A program made the position numbers and the translations under genes. Below the pieces are notes generated by a model. That model saw only the letters and a list, made by a program, of their open reading frames with translations, ran no database searches and had not been told where the DNA came from. DNA of 64,000 nt from Cepaea nemoralis (lineage: Eukaryota; Mollusca; Gastropoda; Stylommatophora; Helicidae), in assembly GCA_014155875.1 (NCBI GenBank), contig JACEFZ010017439.1, positions 42,296 through 106,295 of the forward strand. The letters are read 5' to 3'. This document shows, piece by piece, positions 1 through 10,867 of this stretch. Positions within the stretch are counted from its first letter, which is position 1. Every line of letters begins with the position of its first letter.

Positions 1-52
1 CACGTCCACAAAAGGCCACACTGGCGAGCAGCTGAGTCCAAGAGCTTCTATA

Positions 53-290
53 GTGTACTTCTATATTGTAGTTCTTCTTGCACTTCTACGTTGTACTTCT
101 GTGGTGCACTTCTATATTGCAGTTCTATCTTGTACTTGTATGTTGTACTTCTGTGGTGCACGACTATGTTGTACTTCTATGTTTACTTCTGTGGTGCACG
201 ACTATGTTGTACTTCTATGTTGTACTTCTATGTTGTACTTCTATGTTGTATTTCTATGTTACACTTGTATTTTGTATCTTTTGACCTAGC
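53..290. repeat. 13-bp minisatellite (TATGTTGTACTTC-like)
   Basis: Degenerate tandem copies of a TATGTTGTACTTC-like unit, about 18 in all, with variants such as GTGGTGCAC. Short open frames in several frames are by-products of the array. Bases 291-384 show nothing recognisable. Confidence 0.8.
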
Positions 291-382
291 TGTAATGAAA
301 TATGCTGAAATGGTGGTTGGCTGTAAATACAGATGACCCGGGAATCACCACAAGGTCAAATACCGACTTGTGCCTCTTGTAT

Positions 383-384
<2 letters not shown>

Positions 385-461
<77 letters not shown>
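385..461. repeat. (GT)n microsatellite
   Basis: An uninterrupted GT tract of about 77 bp. It lies just outside the left arm of an inverted repeat at 484-1085. A second GT tract (1099-1184) lies just outside the right arm, in the same strand sense. Confidence 0.97.
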
Positions 462-463
<2 letters not shown>

Positions 464-483
464 ATTGTTTATATTTGTATTTG

Positions 484-1085
484 TGTTTGTCGGCACTCTT
501 CCGAATAACGGTCCTAAATGGGGACATAACTCTGTAGTGTAAACAGTATCCCTTACAGGACCTCATTACTTGATGTTGTCGATCACTTCCGGTTCAGTGT
601 GTCGTGGACTGCTAGACCGATAAATGGATGCAATAAATGTTTCATGGGCCCGGAGGGCCCTGACTGTCGTCGGAGTGTATATCTATTTCCACATAGTAAC
701 TGATAGGTATACACTCCGACGACTGTGAGGGCCCTCCGGGCCCAAAAACATTTTTGCATCCATTCATCGGTCTAGCCGTCCACGTCACACTGAACCGGAA
801 GTGATTGACAACACATTCAATGCTCGTTCCGATATGTACAATTATTTTTCTCACAGAGAACATGCTTTCGGACAGTATTGACAACTTTTGTGCCACAATT
901 TCCTCATATGACTGTGAAATATTATTGATACCTAATTCCATTTTCTCAGTTCTATATTTTAGTTCGTAGTGTTTAATAATTTTTTTTATTATATTACCTA
1001 ATGGGACCCTGTAAGGGAAGCTATTTACACTACAGAGTTATATCCCCATTTAGGACCGTTATTTGGAAGACTGCCGTGTTTGTCT
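484..1085. mobile_element. Nested inverted-repeat (foldback/MITE-like) element
   Basis: There are two nested inverted repeats. The outer arms are about 484-568 and 997-1085. The left contains AACGGTCCTAAATGGGGACA and the right contains its near-perfect reverse complement. The inner arms are about 578-690 and 700-813. They share CACTTCCGGTTCAGTGTG near their outer ends and GGGCCCGGAGGGCCCTGAC-type sequence near the loop. About 185 bp of AT-rich spacer (814-996) separates the inner right arm from the outer right arm. No open frame of note lies inside. This resembles a foldback or MITE-like non-autonomous DNA transposon, or one such element inserted in another. No clear target-site duplication is visible because GT tracts flank both sides. 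Confidence 0.75.
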
Positions 1086-1096
1086 GTGCATGTATA

Positions 1097-1098
<2 letters not shown>

Positions 1099-1184
<86 letters not shown>
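1099..1184. repeat. (GT)n microsatellite
   Basis: A GT tract with one TTGTTTGT interruption, directly outside the right arm of the palindromic element. Bases 1185-1490 are unique intergenic or intronic sequence with no feature I can support. Confidence 0.95.
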
Positions 1185-1186
<2 letters not shown>

Positions 1187-1490
1187 CGCATCTTAAAATA
1201 TCACGTCTCTGACACTCACCCCACATGGCAACCAGTCCTCAGTGTCATCCAATGAGCATCTGATGTAATTGGATCAGTTCCTACATCATTGAAGTAACCC
1301 AACCTATAGTATCATCAACAGACCGGAGACCACCACACACAATTGCTCGATGATCAGCGAACTGCATCAAAGCGCCGATAACATCAAATGTCGGCTCGGA
1401 TATCTTCGCAATATTTACAGACTGTCTATCTTCTTATAATCCTCTTCTGTCCCTCCTCCTTGTCCTCCTCGTTCATATTCTTCTTCCTAG

Positions 1491-1494
1491 TCTT

Positions 1495-1577
<83 letters not shown>
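1491..1577. repeat. (CTT)n followed by (ATT)n
   Basis: A compound trinucleotide microsatellite: about 35 bp of CTT, then about 50 bp of ATT, with loose pyrimidine-rich (CTT/CTC) sequence on both sides. Bases 1578-1849 lead into the first recognisable exon and hold nothing else I can name. Confidence 0.95.
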
Positions 1578-1579
<2 letters not shown>

Positions 1580-1849
1580 TCTCCTTCTTTTTCTTCTTCG
1601 TCTCGTTTCTGATTCTTCTTCTTTTCTGCTTCTTCTTCTTCTTCGCGCTTGTCTCTTCTTCTATTTTCTACACCTTCAGACTTTAAGCTGAATATATTTA
1701 AAGATGGCAAACATGCATCTGAGCACGTAGACATTTAGTTAGTTTATCTAACCGTCAGGCTTCTGTAGCTCGACATCTAGCTGTTTTATCTGACAGTCTT
1801 CTGTAGTGCGACATCTATATCCGCTGTCCGTCCATCTCTCTTTCGCCAG

Positions 1850-1965
1850 GCGGTGACTCCCAAGGAGGATGTCGACTCACTGATCAGCTGTTTCTCTGGG
1901 AGCTTGCAGTGCGCCAGGCAAGATCCAACCATGTCCAACAACACCTCCTTGGGGGCTCCCCGCAG
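1850..1965 (+). CDS. Gene 1, exon a: ectodomain segment of a putative single-pass membrane protein
   Basis: This is a 116-bp internal exon. The acceptor is TCTCTTTCGCCAG before 1850 and the donor is CGCAG|GTGGGT after 1965. It is open in one frame and reads AVTPKEDVDSLISCF, then a second Cys (SGSLQC), then SNNTS near the end. NNTS holds an N-glycosylation sequon, and the two cysteines six residues apart could form a disulfide. Both fit an extracellular stretch just outside the membrane helix of the next exon. The exon starts in phase 0 and ends with two bases of a codon (AG), which exon b (starting G) completes to Arg. Codon third positions are mostly G or C, as in the other gene 1 exons. Upstream exons are not visible. 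A 41-bp minisatellite starts immediately after the donor. I do not recognise the family. Confidence 0.7.
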
Positions 1966-3972
1966 GTGGGTGGTGTTGTGTCTGTATGATGTCTCCCGTG
2001 TACTCTCTGGGTGGTGTTGTCTGTATGATGTCTCCCGTGTACTCTCTGGGTGGCGTTGTGTCAGTATTATGTCTCCCATGTACTCTCTGGGAGGTGTTGT
2101 GTCTGTATGATGTCTCCCATATACTCTCTGGGAGGTGTTGTGTCTGTATGATGTCTCCCATATACTCTCTGGGTGGTGTTGTGTCAGTATTATACCTCCC
2201 GTGTACTCTTATGGTGATGTTGTGTCTGTATGATGTCTCCCATGTACTCTCTGGGTGGTGTTGTGTCTGTATGATGTCTCCCATATACTCTCTGGGAGGT
2301 GTTGTGTCTGTATGATGTCTCCCATATACTCTCTGGGTGGTGTTGTGTCAGTATTATACCTCCCGTGTACTCTTATGGTGATGTTGTGTCTGTATGATGT
2401 CTCCCATGTACTCTCTGGGTGGTGTTGTGTCAGTATTATACCTCCCGTGTACTCTTATGGTGATGTTGTGTCTGTATGATGTCTCCCATGTAGTCTCTGG
2501 GAGGTGTTGTGTCAGTATGATGTCTCCCATGTACTCTCTGGGAGGTGTTGTGTCAGTATGATGTCTCCCATGTAGTCTCTGGGAGGTGTTGTGTCAGTAT
2601 GATGTCTCCCATATACTCTCTGGGAGGTGTTGTGTCAGTATGATGTCTCACATATACTCTCTGGGTGGTGTTGTGTCAGTATGAAGTCTCCCATATACTC
2701 TCTGGGAGGTGTTGTGTCAGTATGATGTCTCCCATATACTCTCTGTGTGGTGTTGTGTCAGTATGATGTCTCCCATATACACTCTGGGTGGTGTTGTGTC
2801 AGTATGATGTCTCCCATATACTCTCTGAGTGGTGTTGTGTCAGTATGATGTCTCCCATATACTCTCTGGGTGGTGTTGTGTCAGTATGATGTCTCCCATA
2901 TACTCTCTGGGTGGTGTTGTGTCAGTATGATGTCTCCCATATACTCTCTGGGTGTGTTGTGTCAGTATGATATCTCCCATGTACTCTCTGGGTGGTGTTG
3001 TGTCAGTATGATGTCTCCCATGTACTCTCTGGGTGGTGTTGTGTCTGTATGATGTCTCCCATATACTCTCTGGATGGTGTTGTGTCAGTATTATACCTCC
3101 CATATACTCTCTGGGTGGTGTTGTGTCTGTATGATGTCTCCCATGTATTCTCTGGGTGGTATTGTGTCTGTATGATGTCTCCCATGTACTCTCTGGGTGG
3201 TGTTGTGTCATGTATGATTACCTCCCATGATACTCTCTGGGTGGTGTTGTGTCTGTATGATGTCTCCCATGTACTCTCTGGGTGGTATTGTGTCTGTATG
3301 ATGTCTCCCATGTACTCTCTGGGTGGTGTTGTGTCTGTATGATGTCTCCCATGTACTCTCTGGGTGGTGTTGTGTCTGTATGATGTCTCCCATGTACTCT
3401 CTGGGTGGTGTTGTGTCTGTATTATACCTCCCATGTACTCTTTGGGTGGTGTTGTGTCAGTATTATACCTCCCATGTACTCTCTGGGTGGTGTTGTGTCA
3501 GTATTATACCTCCCATGTACTCTCTGGGTGGTGTTGTGTCTGTATTATACCTCCCATGTACTCTCTGGGTGGTGTTGTGTCAGTATTATACCTCCCATGT
3601 ACTCTCTGGGAGGTGTTGTGTCTGTATGATGTCTCCCATATACTCTCTGGGAGGTGTTGTGTCTGTATTATACCTCCCATGTACTCTCTGGGTGGTGTTC
3701 TGTCTGTATGATGTCTCCCATGTACTCTCTGGGAGGTGTTGTGTCTGTATTATACCTCCCATGTACTCTCTGGGTGGTGTTGTGTCAGTATTATACCTCC
3801 CATGTACTCTCTGGGTGGTGTTGTGTCAGTATTATACCTCCCATGTACTCTCTGGGTTGTGTTGTGTCTGTATTATACCTCCCATGTACTCTCTGGTTGG
3901 TGTTGTGTCTGTATTATACCTCCCATATACTCTCTGGGTGGTGTTGTGTCTGTATGATGTCTCCCATGTACT
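1966..3972. repeat. 41-bp minisatellite filling the start of gene 1 intron a
   Basis: About 49 copies of a 41-bp unit containing GGTGGTGTTGTGTCTGTATG and TGTCTCCCATGTACTCTCT. The array begins at the splice donor itself: GTGGGTGGTGTTGTG matches the unit from the fourth intron base on. Main variants are CAGTATGATGTC, CAGTATTATACC and TCTGTATGATGTC. The unit is not a multiple of 3, so open frames of 60-270 residues run through it on both strands; none is a gene. A LINE fragment interrupts the array at 3973, and it resumes at 4468. Confidence 0.97.
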
Positions 3973-4467
3973 ATTACACATTCCGAAGCCTAGGATTGAC
4001 TTATACAAAACAGGCTTAACGTACTCTGCAGCTCAGCTGTGGAACAATCCTCCACAAGAAATCAAAGACATCACCAATCCCTATTCATATAATCGCAAAT
4101 TATTCGAACACTATCTCAGTACGGATTACCTTCCCCCTTAATAATAGAGATAATAATAATAACAAAACCCTAGTATAACAGCCAGTCCCCTTTTGGTAGA
4201 CCAGTATATTCCACATGGCTAATAACAAGTGTCAGATCATTATCTAATATTACTGTGTCGTGTAGTTTTGATATTCGCATTTTGCCCATGCCTTTATAAT
4301 GCATGTCTTTATATTGTTGCTGTTCTCTGTTAGCTTTGAATGATGTCTGAATGAAATAATGTATGAAAGAGAGTGATAGACGGGCAGAATGTTATACGGG
4401 CCTGCGTGCCCAATTCTTAACCCTTTGAAAATAAAGTTTGTTCGTTCGTTCGTTCGTTCGTTCGTTC
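3973..4467 (+). mobile_element. 5'-truncated CR1/L2-like LINE, 3' end with (TTCG)n tail
   Basis: The fragment carries the last ~50 codons of a reverse transcriptase ORF (reads PKPRIDLYKTGL, then AQLWNNPPQEIKD; stop near 4139). It continues with a ~300-bp 3' UTR ending ACCCTTTGAAAATAAAG and a GTTC/TTCG tail (4441-4467). The protein end and UTR match the longer copy at 5.9-9.15 kb and the fragment at 33614-34045. The element sits inside the 41-bp array, which continues on both sides. Confidence 0.9.
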
Positions 4468-4850
4468 TCTGGTTGGTGTTGTGTCTGTATGATGTCTCCC
4501 ATATACTCTCTGGGTGGTGTTGTGTCTGTATGATGTTTCCCATGTACTCTCTGGGTTGTGTTGTGTCAGTATGATGTCTCCCATGTGCTCTCTGGGTTGT
4601 GATGTGTGTCTGTATATATTCTACCACATATGTACTCTCTGTTTTGTGATGTATGTATGTATATAGTCTACCACATATGTACTCTCTGGGTTGTGAATTC
4701 TGTCTGTATATAGTCTACCACATATGTACTCTCTGTTTTGTGATGTATGTATGTATATAGTCTACCACATATGTACTCTCTGGGTTGTGATTTCTGTCTG
4801 TATATATTCTACTACATTTGTACTCTCATTATGTTACTGTTAGTCCTTAT
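4468..4850. repeat. Continuation of the 41-bp array and its diverged 62-bp derivative
   Basis: Three more 41-bp units follow the LINE tail. From about 4590 the unit changes to a ~62-bp form containing TATATAGTCTACCACATATG and TACTCTCTG, alternating TGTGATGTATGTATG and TGTGAATTCTGTCTG. It looks like a locally re-amplified derivative of the 41-bp unit. Confidence 0.8.
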
Positions 4851-5424
4851 GCACTATACCTGTTACGTTCCTTAGTGATGTCCCTGTGTTATGTCCCTAA
4901 GTGATGTCCCTGTGTTATGTCCCTAAGAGATGTCCCTGTTATGCACCTCCTGTGTTACGTCGCTGAGTTATGTCCCCGAGTGATGTCCCCAAGTGATGTT
5001 CCTGAGTGATGTCACTGAGTGTACTCCCTGTTTTAGTCCCTGAGTGATATACCTCTCTAATGTCACTGTTATTTCCCATTGTGATGTCTCTATATGATAT
5101 AACTGTATGGTTATCTGAATAATATCCACGTGTTACGTCACTGGGTGATGTTTCTGTATGATGTCACTGGTATGTCCTTTTGTGATGTCCCATATGATAT
5201 CCCTGTATGTTGACACTGAGTGGTGCCCCTGTGTGATGTTCCTGTGTGACGTCCCTGTGTGATGTCCCTGTAATACCCCTGTGTGATGTTACTATTATGT
5301 TCATTTGTGATGTCACAATTATGTCCTTATGTGATTTCTTGTGTGAAGTCCCTTTTGACGTCCTTGTGTGAAGTCCCTTGTGACTTACTTGTGTGATGTC
5401 CTTTGTGACGTCCTTGTGTGAAAT
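4851..5424. repeat. Degenerate short repeat (GATGTCCCTGTGT-like)
   Basis: Irregular copies of a 13-17-bp unit around GTGATGTCCCTG. The same unit reappears at 9421-9480, so the retroelement block between them appears to have landed inside this array. Confidence 0.75.
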
Positions 5425-5690
5425 ATGTTTGTGGGTGAGTGTTGGTAGGTTATGGGATGGGTGGCGGATGTGTGCGTGTATGTGGGTGGGGAGATGTGTG
5501 AAGGTGGGTGATGTGTGGGTCGGTGATGGGTGGGGTGGGTACATGCATGTGTGCCTTAGTTTCTGAGTGGGTGGGTGGGGAGGTGGGTGGGAGATTTGTG
5601 TGTGTGTGTGTGGTGAGATGGTGTAGGTGGGGTGTGTGTGGGATGTGTGGGTGGGGGATGGATGGATGGGGGAATGTATGTGCCTGGGGA
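5425..5690. repeat. G-rich low-complexity tract (GGTGGGTG-like)
   Basis: A purine-skewed GTGGGTGGGTG tract with many GGG runs on the + strand. Similar G-rich sequence (GGTTGGGTGGTGGATG and a run of 14-15 G) occurs at 9150-9225, on the far side of the LINE. Confidence 0.75.
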
Positions 5691-5813
5691 TATGACTCGT
5701 ATTGACGTCACTGAGATTGATTCTTAGTAGGATATCTTTTATAATACTTTTTATTGTATTTATACTGTGAGTGAAGGGGTCTTAACTGCTCATCCTTACT
5801 TATCTTTATACGT

Positions 5814-5816
<3 letters not shown>

Positions 5817-5879
<63 letters not shown>
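5817..5879. repeat. (GT)n microsatellite
   Basis: An uninterrupted GT tract of about 60 bp, just before the recognisable 5' part of the LINE. Bases 5691-5816 are unique AT-rich sequence. Confidence 0.95.
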
Positions 5880-5880
<1 letters not shown>

Positions 5881-6003
5881 TGACAGAAATATTACTGTTT
5901 CACTGTAGTTTAGAGTGTGTATTGTTATAAAGGACGTAAGTTGTATTCATTTTATGTTTAACAAAATTCATGATTACCCATTGAACACTGGCTCAGTAAT
6001 AAT

Positions 6004-6934
6004 GGGCTCAGAATAGGGCATTTAAATATCTGCCATCTATTAGGGAAGCTGTCTGAACTATCACTTATACTTAATCAAAATTTTCACATGTTCGGTGTTA
6101 GCGAAAGTCGATTAAATAGTAACATCTCAGATGATGACATCGCTATCAGAGGCTTTAAAACCATTAGAAGAGATCCCTATCAGAAACAAGAGACGGTTAT
6201 TGCAGTTTATATTTCTAACTCGCTTAACGCCCACCGTAGGGTAGATTTTGAAAACTGAGATTGAGTGTGTATGGCATGAGGTTAAGCTTCAAAATCGCAT
6301 ACCTTTAGTAGTTGGCTATCTTTATCGAAACCCCAGTGCAGGAAATATCTGGTATGAAAAATTCACCACTATGATGGATGTAGTCTTTAGTAATGCGAGA
6401 GAAATAATACTGCTAGGCGACTTCAACATAGACACTAACAAATCAAACAAAACATGGGAAAACATAATAGAGTCATATAACTTCCAACAGTTAGTCAAAC
6501 AAGCCACTAGAATAACAAAATCATCTGCAACACTTATAGATCATATCTATACTACGTGTGCTGACAACATCACAGAATGTACTGTACCTATTAATGCAAT
6601 GAGCGATCACTACCCAGTATGTTGCACGTGGTCGAAAAGAGGTACCAAAACTCCGAAACACAAACATATAAGTATAAAATATAGAAATTATAAAAACTTC
6701 AATCAAGATGCCTTTTTACAAGACTTGCTCAACTCATCTCTGGACTATGTTTACCAGCTTCCTGACCCAGATGATGCTCTGGACCACTGGCTGAAGACCT
6801 TTCTAAGTGTATTTGATAAGCATGTTCCATTTAAGGAAGTTCGTGTTAAACATCACACTAAGCCCCCGTGGATCACACAGGAGGTAGTTGAACTTATGAG
6901 AGACCGGGACAGGGCACATAAAATAGAGATCTAA
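6004..6934 (+). pseudogene. LINE endonuclease domain, frameshifted
   Basis: This is an AP-endonuclease-like (EEP fold) domain that nicks target DNA for target-primed reverse transcription. The first part reads LRIGHLNICHLLGK then VSESRLNSN in one frame, to a TGA at 6256. The frame then shifts by one near 6250 and continues with ECVWHEV, GYLYRNPSA, LLGDFNID, LIDHIYT and MSDHYPV. LLGDFN and SDHYP are the expected catalytic loops, so the active-site residues survive although the frame does not. The downstream piece ends at a TAA at 6932 inside the linker, and a second frameshift is needed to continue. Confidence 0.88.
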
Positions 6935-6936
6935 CT

Positions 6937-7587
6937 ATGTACCGTAGTCTGAGAAACAAAGTTCAATATGTTATTCGAAAGGAAAAGAAAAACTATTTTA
7001 AGAACTTAATAATAGATAAAACCAACACTAAAGATATATGGAAAGCAATTAATACCTTGACAAACAAACACAAATCATCACAATCTTTACCATTAAATCA
7101 CGTTACATGTGATCAATTCAGTAGTTTCTTTCAGTCCGACATAAACCAACTGAAGGCTGCAATACCAGATGTGCCTCATGACATATCTTTATTATCATCA
7201 TTCTGTGAGAGCAAATGCTATGGAGACATTCCCTACAACATACCGCTAATGACGACCATCTGAAGTATTTACTCATCTCAGTAACCTAAAAAACAATAAC
7301 TCATCAGGACTAGATGGAATCAGTAATCGGATCCTTCGCTATGCTGCACCGGCGATCTGCGAGTCACTAACTTTTATATACAATCAATGTCTCACCAAAG
7401 GTCACTTCCCATCAGCCTTTAAAATCGCTAAAGTGTATCCTCATTTAAAAGTTGGTTCATTAGACGATTGTATAACGAGTAATTATTGGCCAATTTCCAT
7501 ATTATCCTCACTATCCAAACCGCTAGAAAAGCACATTCCACAAAACAACACTAGAGCACTTAGTTCGCCACAAACTAATAGCTGACA
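6937..7587 (+). pseudogene. LINE linker and N-terminal part of reverse transcriptase, broken
   Basis: The first piece (6937-7263) is the Lys/Tyr-rich linker (YRSLRNKVQYVIRK) to a TGA at 7261. Past that stop, a shifted frame reads SGLDGISNRILRYA, then KGHFPSAFKIAKVYP and ISILSSLSKPLEKHI. These are the fingers motifs that open the reverse transcriptase domain. A further stop lies at about 7585, and a frame change is needed to reach the catalytic part. The decay is consistent with a copy that no longer encodes a working protein. Confidence 0.8.
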
Positions 7588-7637
7588 GTCAGTCGCGATT
7601 TCGGCCAAAATATTCCTGTCATACGGCCCTAACAAAC

Positions 7638-8813
7638 ATGATAGAAAACTGGCATCAAAATATTAACAACAATACTCTATGTGGAACGATGTTTATAGAC
7701 TTTAGAAAAGCATTCGATATGATAGATCATACTATCCTAATTAAAAAACTAGAAACAATGAAAGTAAGCTTTAATATAGTGACATTAATAAACTCATTTT
7801 TATTAGACAGAAAACAAGTAGTATCACACAATAAATCTCTATCTCAAGCCATTACCATTAATACTGGAGTACCTCAGGGGTCTATACTTGGCCCTCTGTT
7901 ATTTGCCATTTATATAAATGATCTTCCCTTATATCTGTCGTCGTCCTGCGATCTATTTGCAGACGACTGCACAGTATATACAAACGCTATTGATCGTAAT
8001 GTGCTAGAATTATCCTTGCAACAGGAAATAAATAGTGTAGTTAACTGGAGTCATGCAAACCGCATGCAAATTAACATTTCTAAAACAAAATCTATGTTAA
8101 TAGGAACCAGGCAAAGACTTCACACTCTAAACTCGCAGAGAACTCTTCAGCTGCACATTGGTAGCACGCCTATAGAAAGTGTAACCGAGCACAAGGCACT
8201 GGGTCTTATCATAGATCAAAATCTATCCTTTAATTCCCATGTTCATGCTCTAGTTAAACAAATAGCCAAAAAAGTATACCAACTTGCCAAAATTAAAAAT
8301 TTCCTCGACGAAAACACAAGAAAGATATTCTATACTTCCCACATACAAACACATATTGATTATTGCTCCACAATCTGGGATGGATGCTCCAAATCAATAA
8401 CAAAACGCCTTTATTCACTCCAGAAAAGGGCAGTGCGTTTAATCAATGGTGATAAGCTTACAGACAATTCTAACCTACATGAACGTCTTCAGTTACTGCC
8501 ACTCCACAAACGCCTACTTTTTAATAAGGCTAAACTAATTCACAAAATCCTATTTCAAAATGCCCCAAGCTACCTTTGGCCATTGTTTAAATATAACGCA
8601 AGACATAGCGAACGACTAAATATACTTCATGTCCCTAAACCTAGGATAGACTTATATAAAACAAGCTTAGCATACTCTGCCACTCAGTTGTGGAACAATC
8701 TTCCACAAGAAATCAAAGACACCACCAATCATTATACATACAGTCGCAACCTGTTTGAACACTACCTCAGGCAGACTACATGCCCCCTTAAAAAACAGCA
8801 ACAAAGACAATAA
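7638..8813 (+). pseudogene. LINE reverse transcriptase catalytic part and C-terminus (open 391 codons)
   Basis: This is the palm, thumb and C-terminal part of the non-LTR reverse transcriptase. FIDFRKAFDMIDH (residues 19-31) carries the first catalytic Asp. GVPQGSILGP (77-86) is the nucleotide-proximal motif. LFADD (106-110) is the catalytic box, FADD in place of the commoner YADD. ALGLIID follows later. The C-terminus (RLYSLQKRAVRLI, then LWNNLPQEIKD) is typical of CR1/L2-group elements. The frame is intact here, but the start is only the first Met after a broken upstream part, so this is a fragment of a larger dead ORF rather than a gene. Confidence 0.9.
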
Positions 8814-9149
8814 TAATAGTAAATTATCTCGAACGACAACTAGCCAAAAAAAAAAAAAAACATTCCCATATGTGTGGCACGTTACACCCGCCTTGGGTAT
8901 TCATGATGCCCATGTTAAACATTGCCTCAACGAGTTATGTATTATTGATTATTTTTCATGCGTTTTAATGCTTATTGTTCTTTTGTTGTCAAAGAATTGC
9001 TTCATAAGAGATATTGAATGAAAGAATGTATGAGAGGAAATAGAGAAGAAGGGCAGAATGTCAGACGGGCCTGCGTGCCCAATTCTTAACCCTTTGAAAA
9101 TAAAGATGTTCGTTCGTTCGTTAGTCGTTCGTTCGTTCGTTCGTTCGTG

Positions 9150-9227
9150 TGGTTGGGTGGTGGATGTGTGGGGGGGGGGGGGGGACGCGCGGATGGATAG
9201 GGGATGGGTGTTGACTGGGGGATTTGT
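9150..9227. repeat. G-rich tract between two LINE 3' ends
   Basis: GTTGGGTGGTGGATGTGTG followed by a homopolymer of 14-15 G. Its composition matches 5425-5690, as if the LINE split one G-rich stretch. Confidence 0.7.
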
Positions 9228-9421
9228 CTCATAACATGATAACATGCATTGTTTATGTTTACAACATTCATTTGACAATTTATTTTTTTTCCTATGTGAA
9301 TGTACCATGCATTGATGAACGAAAGATGAGTGATTGAAAGGGCGGAATGTAAGACGGGCCTGCGTGCCCAATTTGTTACCCTTCGAAAGTAAAGTCCGTC
9401 CGTTCGTTCGTTCGTTCGTTC
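9228..9421 (+). mobile_element. Second LINE 3'-UTR fragment with (TTCG)n tail
   Basis: Only the last ~190 bp of a CR1/L2-like copy is present. The shared core GACGGGCCTGCGTGCCCAAT is followed by a TGAAAGTAAAG variant of the end and a TTCG tail (about 9397-9421). It is more diverged than the copies at 4.4 and 34.0 kb, so it is probably an older insertion or a different subfamily. Confidence 0.85.
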
Positions 9422-10460
9422 CCTTGTGAGGTCCCCTGTGAGGTCCCTTGTGATGTCCATGTGATGTCCTTATTATAGCCCTATTACCTCCCTGTGTTGT
9501 GTTCTCTGTGTGATGTGTCTGTGTTATCTGGCAGTGTTAAATCCCTGTGTTGTGATCTCTGTGTGATGTGTCTGTGTTATCTGGCAGTGTTAAATCCCTG
9601 TGTTGTGTTCTCTGTGTGATGTGTCTTGTGTTATCTGGCAGTGTTAAATCCCGTGTTGTGTTCTCTGTGTGATGTGTCTTGTGTTATCTGGCAGTGTTAA
9701 ATCCCACGTGTTGTGTTCTCTGTGTGATGTGTCTTGTGTTATCTGGCAGTGTTAAATCCCCGTGTTGTGTTCTCTGTGTGATGTGTCTTGTGTTATCTGG
9801 CAGTGTTAAATCCCCGTGTTGTGTTCTCTGTGTGATGTGTCTTGTGTTATCTGGCAGTGTTAAATCCCCGTGTTGTGTTCTCTGTGTGATGTGTCTTGTG
9901 TTATTGCAGTGTTAAATCCGTGTTGTGTTCTTTGTGATGTGTCTGTGTTATTGGCATGTTAAATCCCGTGTTGTGTTCTCTGGTTTGATATGTCTTGTTA
10001 TCTGGCAGTGTAATCCCTGTGTTTGTTCTCTGTGTGATGTGTCTTGTGTTATTGCAGTGTAATCCCCGTGTGTGTTCTTGGTGATGTTCTGTGTTTGCAG
10101 TGTTAATCCCCGTGTTGTGTTCTCTGTGTGATGTGTCTGTGTTATCTGGCAGTGTTAAATCCCTGTGCTGTGTCCTGTGTGATGTGTCTGTGTTATCTGG
10201 CAGTGTTAAATCCCTGTGTTGTGTTCTCTGTGTGATGTGTCTTGTGTTATCTGGCAGTGTTAAATCCCGTGTTGTGTTCTCTGTGTGATGTGTCTTGTGT
10301 TATCTGGCAGTGTTAAATCCCCGTGTTGTGTTCTCTGTGTGATGTGTCTTGTGTTATCTGGCAGTGTTAAATCCCCGTGTTGTGTTCTCTGTGTGATGTG
10401 TCTTGTGTTATCTGGCAGTGTTAAATCCCTGTGTTGTGTCCTTGTGTTATCTCGCTGTAT
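9422..10460. repeat. 54-bp minisatellite (intron a)
   Basis: After a short return of the GATGTCC-type repeat (9422-9480), about 18 copies of a 54-bp unit follow. The unit contains TATCTGGCAGTGTTAAATCC and GTGTTGTGTTCTCTGTGTGA. Copies between about 9900 and 10100 carry many single-base deletions, unlike copies on either side, which suggests poor consensus quality there. Confidence 0.93.
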
Positions 10461-10539
10461 GATTTACATATAAATGTCCCTATGTTATGTCCATGTTATC
10501 TGTCCCCGTATTACGTCCCTATGGTATGTCCCCCTGTAA

Positions 10540-10815
10540 TGACTCCGTGCTATGTCTCTGTTTCATGTCTATATGCTATGTCTCTGTTTCATGTCTATAT
10601 GCTATGTCTCTGTTTCATGTCTATATGCTATGTCTCTGTTTCATGTCTATATGCTATGTCTCTGTTTCATGTCTATATGCTATGTCTCTGTTTCATATCT
10701 CTGTGTTTATGTCTCTGTTTCATATCTCTGTTTCATGTCTATATGTTTATGTCTCGGTTTTATGTCTATGTTTCATGTCTCTGTTTCATGTCTCTGTTTC
10801 ATGTCTATGTATGTT
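10540..10815. repeat. 26-bp minisatellite
   Basis: Tandem copies of a unit containing CTATGTCTCTGTTTCATGTC and TATATG, decaying to shorter 13-16-bp units (TCTCTGTTTCATGTC) after 10690. Open frames of 96-155 residues here come from the array. Confidence 0.93.
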
Positions 10816-10867
10816 GGTTGCTATTCACAACTGTTATATTAAACGCTGTTGCCACACTGTCACCTAA

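Larger units (their letters stand above)
5885..9149 (+). mobile_element. Near-full-length but dead CR1/L2-like non-LTR retrotransposon
   Basis: In order this holds an AP-type endonuclease (from about 6004), a linker, a reverse transcriptase (about 7290-8400), a C-terminal region ending at 8813, a 3' UTR and a (TTCG)n tail (about 9108-9148) after ACCCTTTGAAAATAAAG. The reading frame is broken at about 6250, 6930, 7262 and in 7560-7640, so the copy cannot encode an intact polyprotein. The C-terminus and short-repeat tail resemble the CR1/L2 group of the Jockey superfamily; that placement is from memory. The 5' boundary is uncertain. Three other 3' ends of this family are in the window (3973, 9228, 33614). 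Confidence 0.88.

Noticed and set aside
1426..1734. Minus-strand frame with poly-Asn and poly-Lys
   Set aside because: Translation of adjoining ATT and CTT microsatellites.
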